Shown: piece by piece, positions 23,192-32,302 of the stretch
Numbering within the stretch: position 1 is the first letter of the stretch
Layout of the letters: the number at the start of each line of letters is the position of its first letter
NCBI RefSeq assembly: GCF_004339525.1
Contig: NZ_SMGE01000001.1
Location: forward strand, 1,240,001 to 1,304,000
Direction: 5' to 3'
DNA from: Flavobacterium sp. 90
GTDB lineage: Bacteria; Bacteroidota; Bacteroidia; Flavobacteriales; Flavobacteriaceae
DNA: 64,000 bases
Made by a program: the position numbers and the translations under genes
Notes under the pieces: generated by a model
The model's database searches: none
Told to the model about the DNA's origin: nothing
The model's input: only the letters and a program-made list of their open reading frames with translations

Positions 23192-24205
23192 TTAAGAACG
23201 AACTTTTTGTTCCCACTTCCAGGCACTTGCCATTGCCTCGTCTAAACTTAATTGTGCTTTCCAGCCCAAAACATTGTTTGCTTTATCTGTATTTGCGTAA
23301 GCTTCAGTGATATCACCTTCACGACGTGGTTTGATTACGTATGGCAATTTTTTATCGCTTACTTTTTCGAAACTATGAATTACTTCCAGAACTGAACTTC
23401 CTTTTCCTGTTCCTAAATTAAAGGTTTCTACTTTTTGTAAATTCTTTTTATTGAATAAACGCTGTAATGCAATAACGTGTGCTTTTGCCAAATCTACAAC
23501 GTGAATATAATCACGAACTGCTGTTCCGTCAGGAGTTGGATAATCATCTCCAAAAACTGATAATTCCTGACGTAAACCAACACCTGTTTGAGTTATAAAA
23601 GGAACTAAATTTTGAGGAACTCCTAATGGTAATTCTCCAATTTCAGTACTTGAATGTGCTCCAACCGGATTGAAATAACGCAATAAAATCGCGCTGATAT
23701 TAGTTACTTTAGCTGTATCTGTGATAATTTCTTCTCCAATTTGCTTTGTGTTTCCATAAGGAGACATTGCTGCTTGAACGGGAGCATCTTCAGTAATTGG
23801 CATTTTTTCGGCTTGACCGTAAACCGTACAAGATGAACTAAAAATAAAACTTGCCTCAGGTTTTTGTTGTAATTCCTGTAACAAATAAACCAGAGAAGCA
23901 ATATTGTTTTCATAATACAATAAAGGTTGCTCTACACTTTCTCCAACTGCTTTTGAAGCCGCAAAATGAATTACTCCGGTAACATCATTGTGTTTTTTAA
24001 AGAAATCCTGAACTGACGCTTTTTCTCTTAAATCTAACTTTTCGAATAAAGGTGTTTTTCCTGTAATGGCTGTAATTCCTTTTAAAACATCTTCTGAAGA
24101 GTTTGAAAGATTATCAATTATCACGACTTCAAAGCCTTCATTTTGCAATTCGACTACGGTGTGAGAACCAATAAACCCTAATCCTCCTGTTACTAATACT
24201 TTCAT
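23192..24205 (-). CDS. galE: UDP-glucose 4-epimerase GalE
   Basis: 337 aa. Rossmann motif GGLGFIGSHT at residues 7-16, catalytic serine in FSSSCTVYG, YxxxK in SPYGNTK, and RYFNPVGAH are all standard. It interconverts UDP-glucose and UDP-galactose using bound NAD, feeding lipopolysaccharide or polysaccharide synthesis. It starts 46 bp after the stop codon of the aminotransferase gene on the same strand, so they are likely cotranscribed as a nucleotide-sugar unit. Confidence 0.95.
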   Translation of the reverse strand: MKVLVTGGLGFIGSHTVVELQNEGFEVVIIDNLSNSSEDVLKGITAITGKTPLFEKLDLREKASVQDFFKKHNDVTGVIHFAASKAVGESVEQPLLYYENNIASLVYLLQELQQKPEASFIFSSSCTVYGQAEKMPITEDAPVQAAMSPYGNTKQIGEEIITDTAKVTNISAILLRYFNPVGAHSSTEIGELPLGVPQNLVPFITQTGVGLRQELSVFGDDYPTPDGTAVRDYIHVVDLAKAHVIALQRLFNKKNLQKVETFNLGTGKGSSVLEVIHSFEKVSDKKLPYVIKPRREGDITEAYANTDKANNVLGWKAQLSLDEAMASAWKWEQKVRS

Positions 24206-24251
24206 TTTGTGGTTGTTTTGTGCTGTTGTTATTTGGTTTAACTTTATAAAA

Positions 24252-25385
24252 TTATTTATTCAAAAATTCCAAAACAGAATCTGTAATAAATTTGATTTGC
24301 TCATCATCCAATTCTGTATGCATAGGCAAAGCAATTACTTCTTTTACTAATTGATTCGTTACCGGAAATTGCTCTTCTTTATAACGAGTATCAACATAAG
24401 CTTTTTGTGAGTGCAACGGAATTGGGTAATAAATCGCACATGGAATTTGCTTATCCTGCAAATGCTGCAATAAAGCATTTCTGTCTGCATCGATAATTCT
24501 CAATACATATTGATGAAAAACGTGATCATTTTCGTTTGCATCAAATTCCGGTGTAATAATATGTGCATTTCCTGCAAAAGCTGCATTGTATTTTGTAGCC
24601 GCCAAACGACGTGCTGCATTATATTCATCTAATAAAGGCAATTTTGCATTTAAAACTCCTGCCTGAATACTATCTAAACGTGAATTTACTCCAACAACAT
24701 CATGGTGGTAACGCTCATACATTCCGTGATTTACGATTCCGCGGATAATGTGCGCCAATTTATCATCGTTTGTAAAAATTGCTCCACCATCTCCGTAACA
24801 ACCTAAGTTTTTAGACGGGAAAAATGAAGTTGCTGCAACGTGACCAATTACTCCTACTTTGCTTTTTGTACCAGATTTCGAAATATAATCAGCTCCAATT
24901 GCTTGCGCGTTGTCTTCGATTACATATAAATTATGTTCTGCTGCAATTTCCATAATCGCATCCATATTTGCTGCGCGACCAAATAAATGTACCGGAACAA
25001 TTGCTTTAGTTTTTGGCGTGATTGCTTTTTTAATTGCTTCGATATCGATGTTCATATTTGTCATATCAACATCTACTAAAACCGGCGTTAATTGCAATAA
25101 AGCAATTACCTCAACAGTTGCTGCAAAAGTAAAATCGGCAGTGATTACCTCATCGCCCGGTTTCAAATCCAATCCCATCATTGCAATCTGCAAAGCATCC
25201 GTACCATTTGCACATGGAATCACGTGTTTTGCTCCTAAATAATCTTCAAGTTTTTTTTGAAACTGATGTACTAAAGGTCCGTTTATGTAAGTATTTGTGT
25301 CTAAAACTTCTTGAATTGAAGCATCAACAGTAGTTTTTATTTTTTCGTATTGACTCTTTAAGTCAACCATTTGAATTTTTTTCAT
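24252..25385 (-). CDS. DegT/DnrJ/EryC1/StrS-type sugar aminotransferase
   Basis: 377 aa. The fold is shown by QMVDLKSQYEKIK at the start, CANGTDALQIAM, the Schiff-base lysine in FFPSKNLGCYGDGG, and NSRLDSIQAGVL. Such PLP enzymes add an amino group to a keto-sugar nucleotide for surface polysaccharide synthesis, and this one resembles the WbpE/WlbC group, though the precise sugar cannot be assigned. It is cotranscribed with galE and divergent from waaA, in an envelope gene neighbourhood. Confidence 0.88.
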   Translation of the reverse strand: MKKIQMVDLKSQYEKIKTTVDASIQEVLDTNTYINGPLVHQFQKKLEDYLGAKHVIPCANGTDALQIAMMGLDLKPGDEVITADFTFAATVEVIALLQLTPVLVDVDMTNMNIDIEAIKKAITPKTKAIVPVHLFGRAANMDAIMEIAAEHNLYVIEDNAQAIGADYISKSGTKSKVGVIGHVAATSFFPSKNLGCYGDGGAIFTNDDKLAHIIRGIVNHGMYERYHHDVVGVNSRLDSIQAGVLNAKLPLLDEYNAARRLAATKYNAAFAGNAHIITPEFDANENDHVFHQYVLRIIDADRNALLQHLQDKQIPCAIYYPIPLHSQKAYVDTRYKEEQFPVTNQLVKEVIALPMHTELDDEQIKFITDSVLEFLNK

Positions 25386-25520
25386 TTTCGATATTTTTAA
25401 AGTTAAAGACCTGCTTTTAAAACAAAATCTTTAAAAAGAAGGAACAAAAATAGTTATTTAATAACTTCAAACCAATGAAAATAATCGAAAGAAATGTAAT
25501 TTAGCCACAAAAACAAACAG

Positions 25521-26750
25521 ATGCTTTTTCTATATAATTTAGTTATTTCTATTGCGGCGTTTTTTCTGAAAATTGTTGCGCTTTTTAGTCCGAAAATTAA
25601 ACTTTTTGTAACTGGTAGGAAAAATGTCTTTTCTATTTTAGAAGAAAAAATCAAACCTACAGATAAGACTATTTGGTTTCATTCGGCTTCGCTTGGAGAA
25701 TACGAACAAGGTTTACCGGTGATCGAAAAAATCAAAGAAAAATATCCTTCTCATAAAATTATCGTTACTTTTTTCTCTCCTTCCGGTTATGAAGTCCGTA
25801 AAAACAATACGGTTGCCGATGTTACTATTTATCTTCCTTTAGATACCAAAAGCAATGCAAAAAGATTCTTGAAATTAGTACATCCCGAATTGGCATTTTT
25901 CATTAAATATGAATTTTGGCTGAATTATCTAAAAGAACTAGAAAACAGTAAAACTCCAACTTATTTAATTTCCGGAATCTTCAGAGACAATCAAATGTTT
26001 TTTAAATGGTACGGCGGTTTCTACCGAAAAGCACTAAAAGCATTCACTTATTTCTTTGTTCAAAACGAAGAATCTAAAGAAAAAATCAACGCTATCGGAT
26101 TTCAGAATGTTATCGTTTCCGGAGATACTCGTTTTGATCGTGTAAATGCTATTTTAGAAAGAGACAATACTTTGGATTTTATTGAAAACTTCAAAAACAA
26201 TACCCCAACTATAATAATAGGGAGCTCTTGGCCAAAAGACGAAGCGTTATTAATCGAATATATTAATGATGCGCCTTCGACAGTAAAATTCATTATTGCG
26301 CCACATAATATCAAAGCTGATCAAATAGCTAATCTTAAATCACAAATTACAAAATCAACGGTTTTATTTTCTGAAAAAGAAAATCAGGATTTATCAAACT
26401 ACAATGTATTTATAATTGACACTATTGGCCTTTTGACCAAAATATACAGTTATGGAACCATTGCTTATGTAGGCGGTGGATTTGGTAATCCCGGAATCCA
26501 TAATATCCTGGAACCCGCTACATTTGGAATTCCAATCGTAATAGGACCTAATTATTCTAATTTTGCCGAAGCTGTTCAATTAGTTAATCTTGGAGGTTGT
26601 TTAGTAATTTCTAATGGTGAAGAATTAAAACAAAATCTTGACCTTTTACTCAATAATGAAAGCTTTCTAAAAGAGAAAAGTCAAATTTGTAAATCCTACA
26701 TTCAAGACCATAAAGGAGCAACAAATACCATCATGAAAATCGTTTCGTAA
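25521..26750 (+). CDS. waaA: 3-deoxy-D-manno-octulosonic acid (Kdo) transferase
   Basis: 409 aa. An N-terminal membrane anchor (MLFLYNLVISIAAFFLKIVA) precedes a GT30 glycosyltransferase: IWFHSASLGEYEQGLPVIE, AFFIKYEFWLNYL, VVSGDTRFDRV and YVGGGFGNPGIHNILEPA are typical. It transfers Kdo from CMP-Kdo to lipid A precursor at the inner membrane. It is divergent from the aminotransferase/galE pair. Confidence 0.94.
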   Translation: MLFLYNLVISIAAFFLKIVALFSPKIKLFVTGRKNVFSILEEKIKPTDKTIWFHSASLGEYEQGLPVIEKIKEKYPSHKIIVTFFSPSGYEVRKNNTVADVTIYLPLDTKSNAKRFLKLVHPELAFFIKYEFWLNYLKELENSKTPTYLISGIFRDNQMFFKWYGGFYRKALKAFTYFFVQNEESKEKINAIGFQNVIVSGDTRFDRVNAILERDNTLDFIENFKNNTPTIIIGSSWPKDEALLIEYINDAPSTVKFIIAPHNIKADQIANLKSQITKSTVLFSEKENQDLSNYNVFIIDTIGLLTKIYSYGTIAYVGGGFGNPGIHNILEPATFGIPIVIGPNYSNFAEAVQLVNLGGCLVISNGEELKQNLDLLLNNESFLKEKSQICKSYIQDHKGATNTIMKIVS

Positions 26751-27055
26751 GAGGTTTCAAAAACTTAAATCCGAATTTCACCACCACAATCTAACTAAAA
26801 AACTTTAAAAACAGCTTATTTTAACATTTACCGATTACGCAATAATCACTAAAAAACAAAATAAACTGCAAGCAAGAGAATCAAAAAAGCCAATTCTCTT
26901 ATAGAATAATCAATGAAAAATAATTTATACAAAAAATACGATAATACCAAGCAATTTTGTGGTTTTGGCATATTCTTTGATAAATAAGATAATCGTGAGC
27001 AATGAAAATATTTTAAAAAAAAAATAAAAAAATATTTTACATATTAAAAAATTTA
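26751..27055. other. Gap after waaA with nothing recognised
   Basis: About 300 bp of AT-rich sequence. A stem AAGAGAATC/AATTCTCTT-like pairing lies near 26873-26902 but lacks a T run. I see no gene or family repeat. Confidence 0.4.
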
Positions 27056-27063
27056 TATCTTTG
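27056..27063 (+). promoter_or_regulatory. Putative -7 promoter element of the small lipoprotein gene
   Basis: TATCTTTG matches TAnnTTTG and lies 37 nt before the start codon. It is followed by GCCACGAATTAAT, which resembles one unit of the CACGAATT arrays. Confidence 0.6.
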
Positions 27064-27100
27064 CCACGAATTAATAATTAACCTTTTATAATAAAGTAAG

Positions 27101-27325
27101 ATGAAAAAAGTATTTTTAAGTTTAGCTGTTGTTGCTGTTTTAACTGTTGTATCTTGTAAAAAAGCTGACGCTGCAGCTACTGAAGCTGTAGATTCTACTG
27201 CTGTTGCTGTTGATTCTGCTGCTACTGTAGTTGATTCTGCTGCTGCAACTGTTGACTCTGCTGCTACTAAAGTTGATTCTGCTGCTGCTAAAGTAGAAGA
27301 AGCTGCTAAAGAAGTAAAAAAATAA
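27101..27325 (+). CDS. Small heptad-repeat lipoprotein, Lpp-like in architecture
   Basis: 74 aa. Signal peptide with lipobox VVSC (Cys19) leaves a mature part of 56 residues. This is built of regular seven-residue units (VDSAAT followed by one variable residue, repeated about six times), then KVEEAAKEVKK. Valine and alanine recur at positions 1 and 4/5 of the heptad, as in an alanine-type coiled coil, and the chain ends in two lysines. Length, lipid anchor, heptads and C-terminal lysine recall Braun's lipoprotein, but there is no sequence homology that I can claim. Strong promoter and terminator suggest high expression; function is inference. Confidence 0.8.
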   Translation: MKKVFLSLAVVAVLTVVSCKKADAAATEAVDSTAVAVDSAATVVDSAAATVDSAATKVDSAAAKVEEAAKEVKK

Positions 27326-27350
27326 TTAGAACTTAAATTCTAAAAATTTT

Positions 27351-27379
27351 AAAACCATCCATCGTGATGGTTTTTTTTT
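27351..27379 (+). terminator. Intrinsic terminator after the small lipoprotein gene
   Basis: AAAACCATC pairs with GATGGTTTT and is followed by a long T run. Confidence 0.88.
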
Positions 27380-27615
27380 GCTCAAAAATTTAATTTAAAA
27401 TTCCAATATTTTAAAAACTAAATTCCAACAGCAAAAAACCACTTCATAGTTCTGAATCATCACTAAAACGTGTGGAGAAATTTAAAATATTTTGTATTAA
27501 GTAATTATTTTAACCGCAATCCCAATAGCTATCGGGAGCAAATTTTTTTTATACATATCGGATTTTATAAAAACACAAAGCCAGCAAAGCTTCACCATTA
27601 ATCTTGTCTTGCGCA

Positions 27616-27764
27616 TTTACCGCAAAGCACGCAAAGTTTTTTTTTTACTTACAAGGCTTTATAAAAATGCAAAGTTCGCAAAGCTATACCGATAAAGCTT
27701 TGCGAACTTTGCGTTTAATATGCATAATCCCGCACAAAAAATCTTTGCGCACTTTGCGGTTAAA
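27616..27764. repeat. Inverted array of GCAAAG words
   Basis: Outer arms ACCGCAAAGCACGCAAAG and CTTTGCGCACTTTGCGGT are near complements. Inside, ATGCAAAGTTCGCAAAGCT faces AGCTTTGCGAACTTTGCG. It has the same two-layer layout as 9758-9882. Confidence 0.78.
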
Positions 27765-27861
27765 TTCATCCTTAATTTTTATAACTCCGCAGATTTCTGT
27801 ATTAATCCATAGTTCCAACCCATTGGAATTTGAAATTTTAAATAATTGAAATTTCTTTTTC

Positions 27862-28236
27862 CTAATCTTCTTCTTCCTCAAAAACCACTTCATCCTCAAA
27901 AATAGATTCACTTGACGAGAAGTCTAAAATTTCTGCTTTTGAAGCATAATTGACTATTTCTTTAATTCCTTTCTGCAAAAGCAATTCCGTTGTATATTTT
28001 CGACTTGTTGCAAAATGAACCTCACCCAACATCAACTTAAAGAAATACTTTCCGCCAGAGCCTTTAAATTTCAAAAATTTCGCCTGATCTATATTCGCCT
28101 TAAATTTCTCAATATCTTCTTCCCCTTCAAATTTCAACTCATAACTCAGACTTGTAAATATCACTTTGCCTTTCCTAGAAGTAAACACGAATTTATATTC
28201 ATCATTAAACCTTTTACTTATTACAAAAGCACCCAT
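27862..28236 (-). CDS. DUF1508 (YegP-like) protein with two repeats and acidic tail
   Basis: 124 aa. Two YegP-type units are visible: YKFVFTSRKGKVIFTS at ~13-28 and KYFFKLMLGEVHFATS at ~63-78, each with the usual F-x-L/F strand and glycine turn. A strongly acidic tail (SIFEDEVVFEEEED) follows. YegP proteins are small, of unknown function, often stress associated. Its leader holds the gapped motif TCTAAAATC-NN-CAATCTAA and, just upstream, the 42-copy octamer array, so its expression could depend on array length. Confidence 0.8.
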   Translation of the reverse strand: MGAFVISKRFNDEYKFVFTSRKGKVIFTSLSYELKFEGEEDIEKFKANIDQAKFLKFKGSGGKYFFKLMLGEVHFATSRKYTTELLLQKGIKEIVNYASKAEILDFSSSESIFEDEVVFEEEED

Positions 28237-28251
28237 TTATTATTTTAGATT

Positions 28252-28270
28252 TTAGATTGTTGATTTTAGA
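28252..28270 (-). promoter_or_regulatory. Leader motif TCTAAAATC-NN-CAATCTAA before the DUF1508 gene
   Basis: On the minus strand TCTAAAATCAACAATCTAA ends 15 nt before the ATG at 28236. It lies between the octamer array and the start codon. Confidence 0.6.
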
Positions 28271-28280
28271 TTACCAATTC

Positions 28281-28616
28281 TTAGATTCTTAGATTCTTAG
28301 ATTCTTAGATTCTTAGATTCTTAGATTCTTAGATTCTTAGATTCTTAGATTCTTAGATTCTTAGATTCTTAGATTCTTAGATTCTTAGATTCTTAGATTC
28401 TTAGATTCTTAGATTCTTAGATTCTTAGATTCTTAGATTCTTAGATTCTTAGATTCTTAGATTCTTAGATTCTTAGATTCTTAGATTCTTAGATTCTTAG
28501 ATTCTTAGATTCTTAGATTCTTAGATTCTTAGATTCTTAGATTCTTAGATTCTTAGATTCTTAGATTCTTAGATTCTTAGATTCTTAGATTCTTAGATTC
28601 TTAGATTCTTAGATTC
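28281..28616. repeat. Perfect 42-copy octamer tandem array (TTAGATTC)n
   Basis: The 336 bp are an uninterrupted run of TTAGATTC (GAATCTAA on the minus strand) with no substitution that I can find. It lies 44 bp upstream of the DUF1508 start codon and 86 bp downstream of the tRNA-Leu gene. Perfection over this length indicates recent expansion or active slippage. Confidence 0.97.
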
Positions 28617-28619
28617 TGT

Positions 28620-28646
28620 AAATAAATTCACTTCGTGAATTTATTT
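28620..28646. terminator. Perfect hairpin beside the octamer array, possible terminator
   Basis: AAATAAATTCAC and GTGAATTTATTT form a 12-bp perfect stem with a TTC loop. T residues follow on the plus strand. It may insulate the array from the tRNA transcript. Confidence 0.55.
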
Positions 28647-28670
28647 TTAAGCCGTGCGAGTTTGCACAAT

Positions 28671-28700
28671 AAAAAAAGCCTCTTCAAAAGAAGAGGCTTT
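28671..28700 (-). terminator. Intrinsic terminator of the tRNA operon
   Basis: On the minus strand AAAGCCTCTTC pairs with GAAGAGGCTTT and runs into seven T. It follows the tRNA-Leu gene. Confidence 0.9.
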
Positions 28701-28702
28701 AG

Positions 28703-28788
28703 TACTCAGAGCGGGACTTGAACCCGCACGAACATTGCTGTTCACTGGATTTTAAGTCCAGCGTGTCTACCAATTTCACCATCCGAGC
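28703..28788 (-). tRNA. tRNA-Leu (anticodon TAA)
   Basis: 86 nt with the long variable arm of a class II tRNA. Acceptor GCTCGGA pairs with TCTGAGT; the anticodon stem-loop GGACTTAAAATCC presents TAA; the T arm is GCGGGTTCAAGTCCCGC. The CCA end is not encoded. It is transcribed after the tRNA-Gly gene 14 nt upstream. Confidence 0.96.
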
Positions 28789-28802
28789 ATTATATGGTTT
28801 TG

Positions 28803-28875
28803 AGCGAAAAACGGGGCTCGAACCCGCGACCTCGACCTTGGCAAGGTCGCGCTCTACCAACTGAGCTATTTTCGC
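28803..28875 (-). tRNA. tRNA-Gly (anticodon GCC)
   Basis: 73 nt. Acceptor GCGAAAA pairs with TTTTCGC, D arm AGCTCAGTTGGTAGAGC, anticodon loop TTGCCAA, T arm GCGGGTTCGAGCCCCGT (one mismatch). CCA is not encoded. It forms a two-gene tRNA operon with tRNA-Leu. Confidence 0.96.
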
Positions 28876-29036
28876 ATTTCAAATTCTTGTAAGAACCACA
28901 ATACTTGACTTGTTGTGTATTGCGAGTGCAAATTTAGGACATTTATTCAATTACACAAGCGTTTCTTTAAAAAAAATTACACTTATTTTATAACTTTCTG
29001 ATAACCTAAACTTTAAACTTGAAACTTTTTTTGATT

Positions 29037-31643
29037 TTATTTCTTAACCAGCATTCGCTTGATTTCATTCAGCTTCATCAACGCTTCGACTGGTGTTATT
29101 GCATTTATATCAAGACTCATGATCTCTTCTTTTATTTCTTCCAACAAAGGATCATCTAAATTAAAGAAACTCATTTGCATTTCATCCGCAGCAGATTTTA
29201 CTCCATTTAAAGCTTCGCTTGAATGATTTTTTTCTAATTTCTTCAATAGCTTTTGCGCTTTCAAAATCACTATTTGAGGCATTCCCGCCATTTTTGCTAC
29301 GTGAATTCCAAAACTATGCGCACTTCCTCCTTTTATCAGTTTACGAACAAAAAGAACGGTGTCTTTTAATTCCTTTACCGAAACATTATAATTCTGAATT
29401 CTAGTCAGAGATTCCGTCATTTCATTCAACTCATGATAATGCGTCGCAAACAACGTTTTTGGTCTTCCCGGATGTTCGTGAAGAAACTCGGCAATAGCCC
29501 AAGCAATCGAGATTCCGTCATACGTACTTGTTCCTCTACCAATTTCATCCAACAAAACCAAACTACGATCTGATATATTATTCAAAATAGAAGCTGTTTC
29601 ATTCATTTCGACCATAAAAGTAGATTCTCCCATCGAAATATTGTCCGATGCTCCTACTCTTGTAAAAATCTTATCTACGATTCCCATTCTCACACTATCA
29701 GCAGGAACAAAACTTCCCATTTGAGCCAACAATACAATTAATGCCGTTTGTCTTAAAATAGCCGACTTACCCGACATATTGGGACCGGTAATCATAATAA
29801 TTTGCTGTGTTTCTCTATCCAAGAAAACATCATTTGCAATATATGGAGTTCCAACCGGCAATTGCTTTTCAATTACAGGATGACGTCCGTTTTTGATATC
29901 AAGCTCGAATGTTTCATCGATTTCAGGACATACATATTGATTTTCGATTGCCAATTGTGTAAATGAACACAAACAATCTAATTGCGCCACCAAATTGGCG
30001 TTCATTTGAACTGGTTTAATATATGTCGCAATCCAGGCAATTAATTGCTCAAAAAGTTCGCTTTCAATTTTATGGATTTTTTCTTCGGCACCAAGAATTT
30101 TTGTTTCGTATTCTTTTAATTCTTCGGTAATATAACGTTCCGCACTTACCAAGGTTTGTTTACGAATCCATTCTGCCGGAACTTTATCTTTGTGCGTATT
30201 TCTAACTTCGATATAATATCCAAAGACGTTATTGAATGAAATTTTCAAAGAAGAAATTCCGGTTCTTTCCGATTCTCTTTTTTCAATTCCTTCCAAATAT
30301 TCTTTTCCGGAAGTCGAAATAGCACGTAAATCGTCTAATTCTTCACTAATACCTTTTGCAATTGCATTTCCTTTTGCAATAGCAACCGGCGCATCCTGAT
30401 TTAAGGTAGTTTTGATTTTTTCTCTTAACAAATCACACGCATGCAAACTGTCTCCAATAATTTTTACAGCTTCTTGCGGACTTGCCAATGCCAAAGTTTT
30501 TATTGGAATAATAGCATCCAAAGATTCTTTTAGATAAACAATTTCACGAGGCGAAACTTTTCCTGCCGCGATTTTAGAAATCAAACGTTCTAAATCTGAA
30601 ATTTGCTTAATCTGATATTGAATGTTTTGTAAAACTTCAGGATCTGATTTTAAATAGGTAACAACGTCGTGACGATTTTTGATTTTGGCACTGTCTTTTA
30701 AAGGCAAAGCCAACCAGCGTTTCAACAAACGTCCTCCCATCGGCGAAAGCGTTCTGTCAATTACATCCAAAAGCGTTACGGCATTTGGATTATAACTGTG
30801 GTATAATTCTAAATTTCTAATCGTAAAACGATCCATCCAAACATAAGCATCTTCTGCTATACGCTGAATCGACGTGATATGTTGCACACGATTATGTTGT
30901 GTTTCTGATAAATAATATAAAATTGCCCCAGAAGCAATAATTCCTTCTTTTAACTCTTCAACTCCAAAACCTTTTAAGGAAACGGTTTGAAAATGTTTTG
31001 TCAAAGTTTCTAAAGCATAATCTTCTTTATAAATCCAATCTTCTAAATAAAAAGTATGAAAATCTTCTCCAAAAGAAGCTTTAAAATCCATTTTATTATT
31101 CTTCGGAACCAGAATCTCACTTGGATTAAAATTCTGCAATAATTTATCTATATATTCTGCATTTCCCTGAGCGGTTAAAAACTCTCCGGTAGAAACATCC
31201 AGAAAAGAAACTCCGATGCTTTTACTGGCAAAATAAACGGATGCTAAAAAGTTGTTTGTTTTTGATTGTAAAACCTCATCATTTAAAGAAACTCCCGGTG
31301 TCACCAATTCGGTAACGCCACGTTTCACAATAGTTTTGGTCATTTTTGGATCTTCAAGCTGATCACAGATCGCTACACGAAGTCCGGCTTTGACCAATTT
31401 TGGCAAATACGTATTAATAGAATGATGTGGAAAACCTGCCAACGCTGTTTCGGTTTCAGATCCCGCACCTCTTTTTGTCAATGTTATTCCAAGGATTTTT
31501 GACGCCCTAACAGCATCTTCTCCAAAGGTTTCATAAAAATCACCCACTCTAAATAGCAGACATGCATCAGGATATTTTCTCTTGATTTCGTTGTACTGTT
31601 TCATTAAGGGTGTTTCTTTCACCACTTTGTCTTTCGCTGCCAA
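29037..31643 (-). CDS. mutS: DNA mismatch repair protein MutS
   Basis: 868 aa if it begins at the TTG at 31643 ([17 protein letters not shown]). The ATG at 31715 would add 24 residues ([12 protein letters not shown] and on) that look unlike any MutS N-terminus. Mismatch-binding motif GDFYETF is near residue 33; the ATPase has Walker A GPNMSGKS and Walker [17 protein letters not shown]. It recognises mismatches as a dimer and recruits MutL. Its own gene lies next to a long perfect octamer array, a classic substrate whose stability depends on mismatch repair for shorter units. Confidence 0.95.
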   Translation of the reverse strand: MAAKDKVVKETPLMKQYNEIKRKYPDACLLFRVGDFYETFGEDAVRASKILGITLTKRGAGSETETALAGFPHHSINTYLPKLVKAGLRVAICDQLEDPKMTKTIVKRGVTELVTPGVSLNDEVLQSKTNNFLASVYFASKSIGVSFLDVSTGEFLTAQGNAEYIDKLLQNFNPSEILVPKNNKMDFKASFGEDFHTFYLEDWIYKEDYALETLTKHFQTVSLKGFGVEELKEGIIASGAILYYLSETQHNRVQHITSIQRIAEDAYVWMDRFTIRNLELYHSYNPNAVTLLDVIDRTLSPMGGRLLKRWLALPLKDSAKIKNRHDVVTYLKSDPEVLQNIQYQIKQISDLERLISKIAAGKVSPREIVYLKESLDAIIPIKTLALASPQEAVKIIGDSLHACDLLREKIKTTLNQDAPVAIAKGNAIAKGISEELDDLRAISTSGKEYLEGIEKRESERTGISSLKISFNNVFGYYIEVRNTHKDKVPAEWIRKQTLVSAERYITEELKEYETKILGAEEKIHKIESELFEQLIAWIATYIKPVQMNANLVAQLDCLCSFTQLAIENQYVCPEIDETFELDIKNGRHPVIEKQLPVGTPYIANDVFLDRETQQIIMITGPNMSGKSAILRQTALIVLLAQMGSFVPADSVRMGIVDKIFTRVGASDNISMGESTFMVEMNETASILNNISDRSLVLLDEIGRGTSTYDGISIAWAIAEFLHEHPGRPKTLFATHYHELNEMTESLTRIQNYNVSVKELKDTVLFVRKLIKGGSAHSFGIHVAKMAGMPQIVILKAQKLLKKLEKNHSSEALNGVKSAADEMQMSFFNLDDPLLEEIKEEIMSLDINAITPVEALMKLNEIKRMLVKK

Positions 31644-31801
31644 ATTATTGTATTTTAAATGAAAAATTAAGACAGCGAATTTATAATATTTTAAAGGAAT
31701 ATCGAAGCCGTTCAAAAATTAAAATATTTTAAGGAATTTTTAAGTTGAGATATAAGAATTTTATATAGATTTGTTCATAATTAAAACAAAGACTCTAAAA
31801 G

Positions 31802-32224
31802 ATGAAAAAAATAATCTTAATCGCTATGTTAGCTGTAGTTGGAATTACAGCTTCTAATGCTCAAAGCACTAAAAAAGCTAAAGCTGCTAAAATTGAAGGT
31901 GCTGGAATGACTTTCGAAACAGAAACTATTGATTACGGAACTATCGCTCACAACGCTGATGGAAAACGTGAATTCGTTTTTGTTAACAACGGAACTAAGC
32001 CATTAATCATTACAAACACACAAGGATCTTGTGGATGTACTGTACCAACAACTCCAAAAGAGCCAATCGCTCCAGGTGCTAAAGGTATTATTGGTGTAAA
32101 ATATGCTACTGACAGAGTTGGTGCATTTACAAAAACAGTTACTGTTACTTCTAACGCTGAAGGACAACCAACAAAAGTACTTACTATTAAAGGTACAGTT
32201 TTACCAGATCCAGTAAAAAGCTAA
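31802..32224 (+). CDS. Exported DUF1573 protein
   Basis: 140 aa. Signal peptide residues 1-20 (MKKIILIAMLAVVGITASNA). The mature domain has ETETIDYGTIAHNADGKREF and TNTQGSCGCTVPTTPKEPI with the conserved CGC pair, and GTVLPD near the end, all typical of DUF1573 (an ASH/MSP-like Ig fold common in Bacteroidota). Likely periplasmic or outer surface, function unknown. It is followed by a terminator, then the rRNA/tRNA methyltransferase gene. Confidence 0.9.
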   Translation: MKKIILIAMLAVVGITASNAQSTKKAKAAKIEGAGMTFETETIDYGTIAHNADGKREFVFVNNGTKPLIITNTQGSCGCTVPTTPKEPIAPGAKGIIGVKYATDRVGAFTKTVTVTSNAEGQPTKVLTIKGTVLPDPVKS

Positions 32225-32250
32225 TCTGACAAACAAAATAAAATAAATCG

Positions 32251-32282
32251 AAAAAGCTTCCTTATCTTTGGAAGCTTTTTTT
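32251..32282 (+). terminator. Intrinsic terminator
   Basis: AAAAAGCTTCC pairs with GGAAGCTTTTTTT. It ends the DUF1573 gene 20 nt before the next start codon. Confidence 0.85.
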
Positions 32283-32302
32283 ATGACCTGAATACAACAC
32301 CA

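Noticed and set aside
26751..27055. Small RNA or riboswitch in the gap after waaA
   Set aside because: No convincing conserved structure or terminator could be made out by eye.
27604..27849. Small protein-coding frame over the GCAAAG array
   Set aside because: It simply reads through the inverted repeat and has no protein-like composition.
28281..28616. CRISPR-like array at the octamer region
   Set aside because: It is a pure 8-bp tandem repeat without spacers, and no cas gene is nearby.
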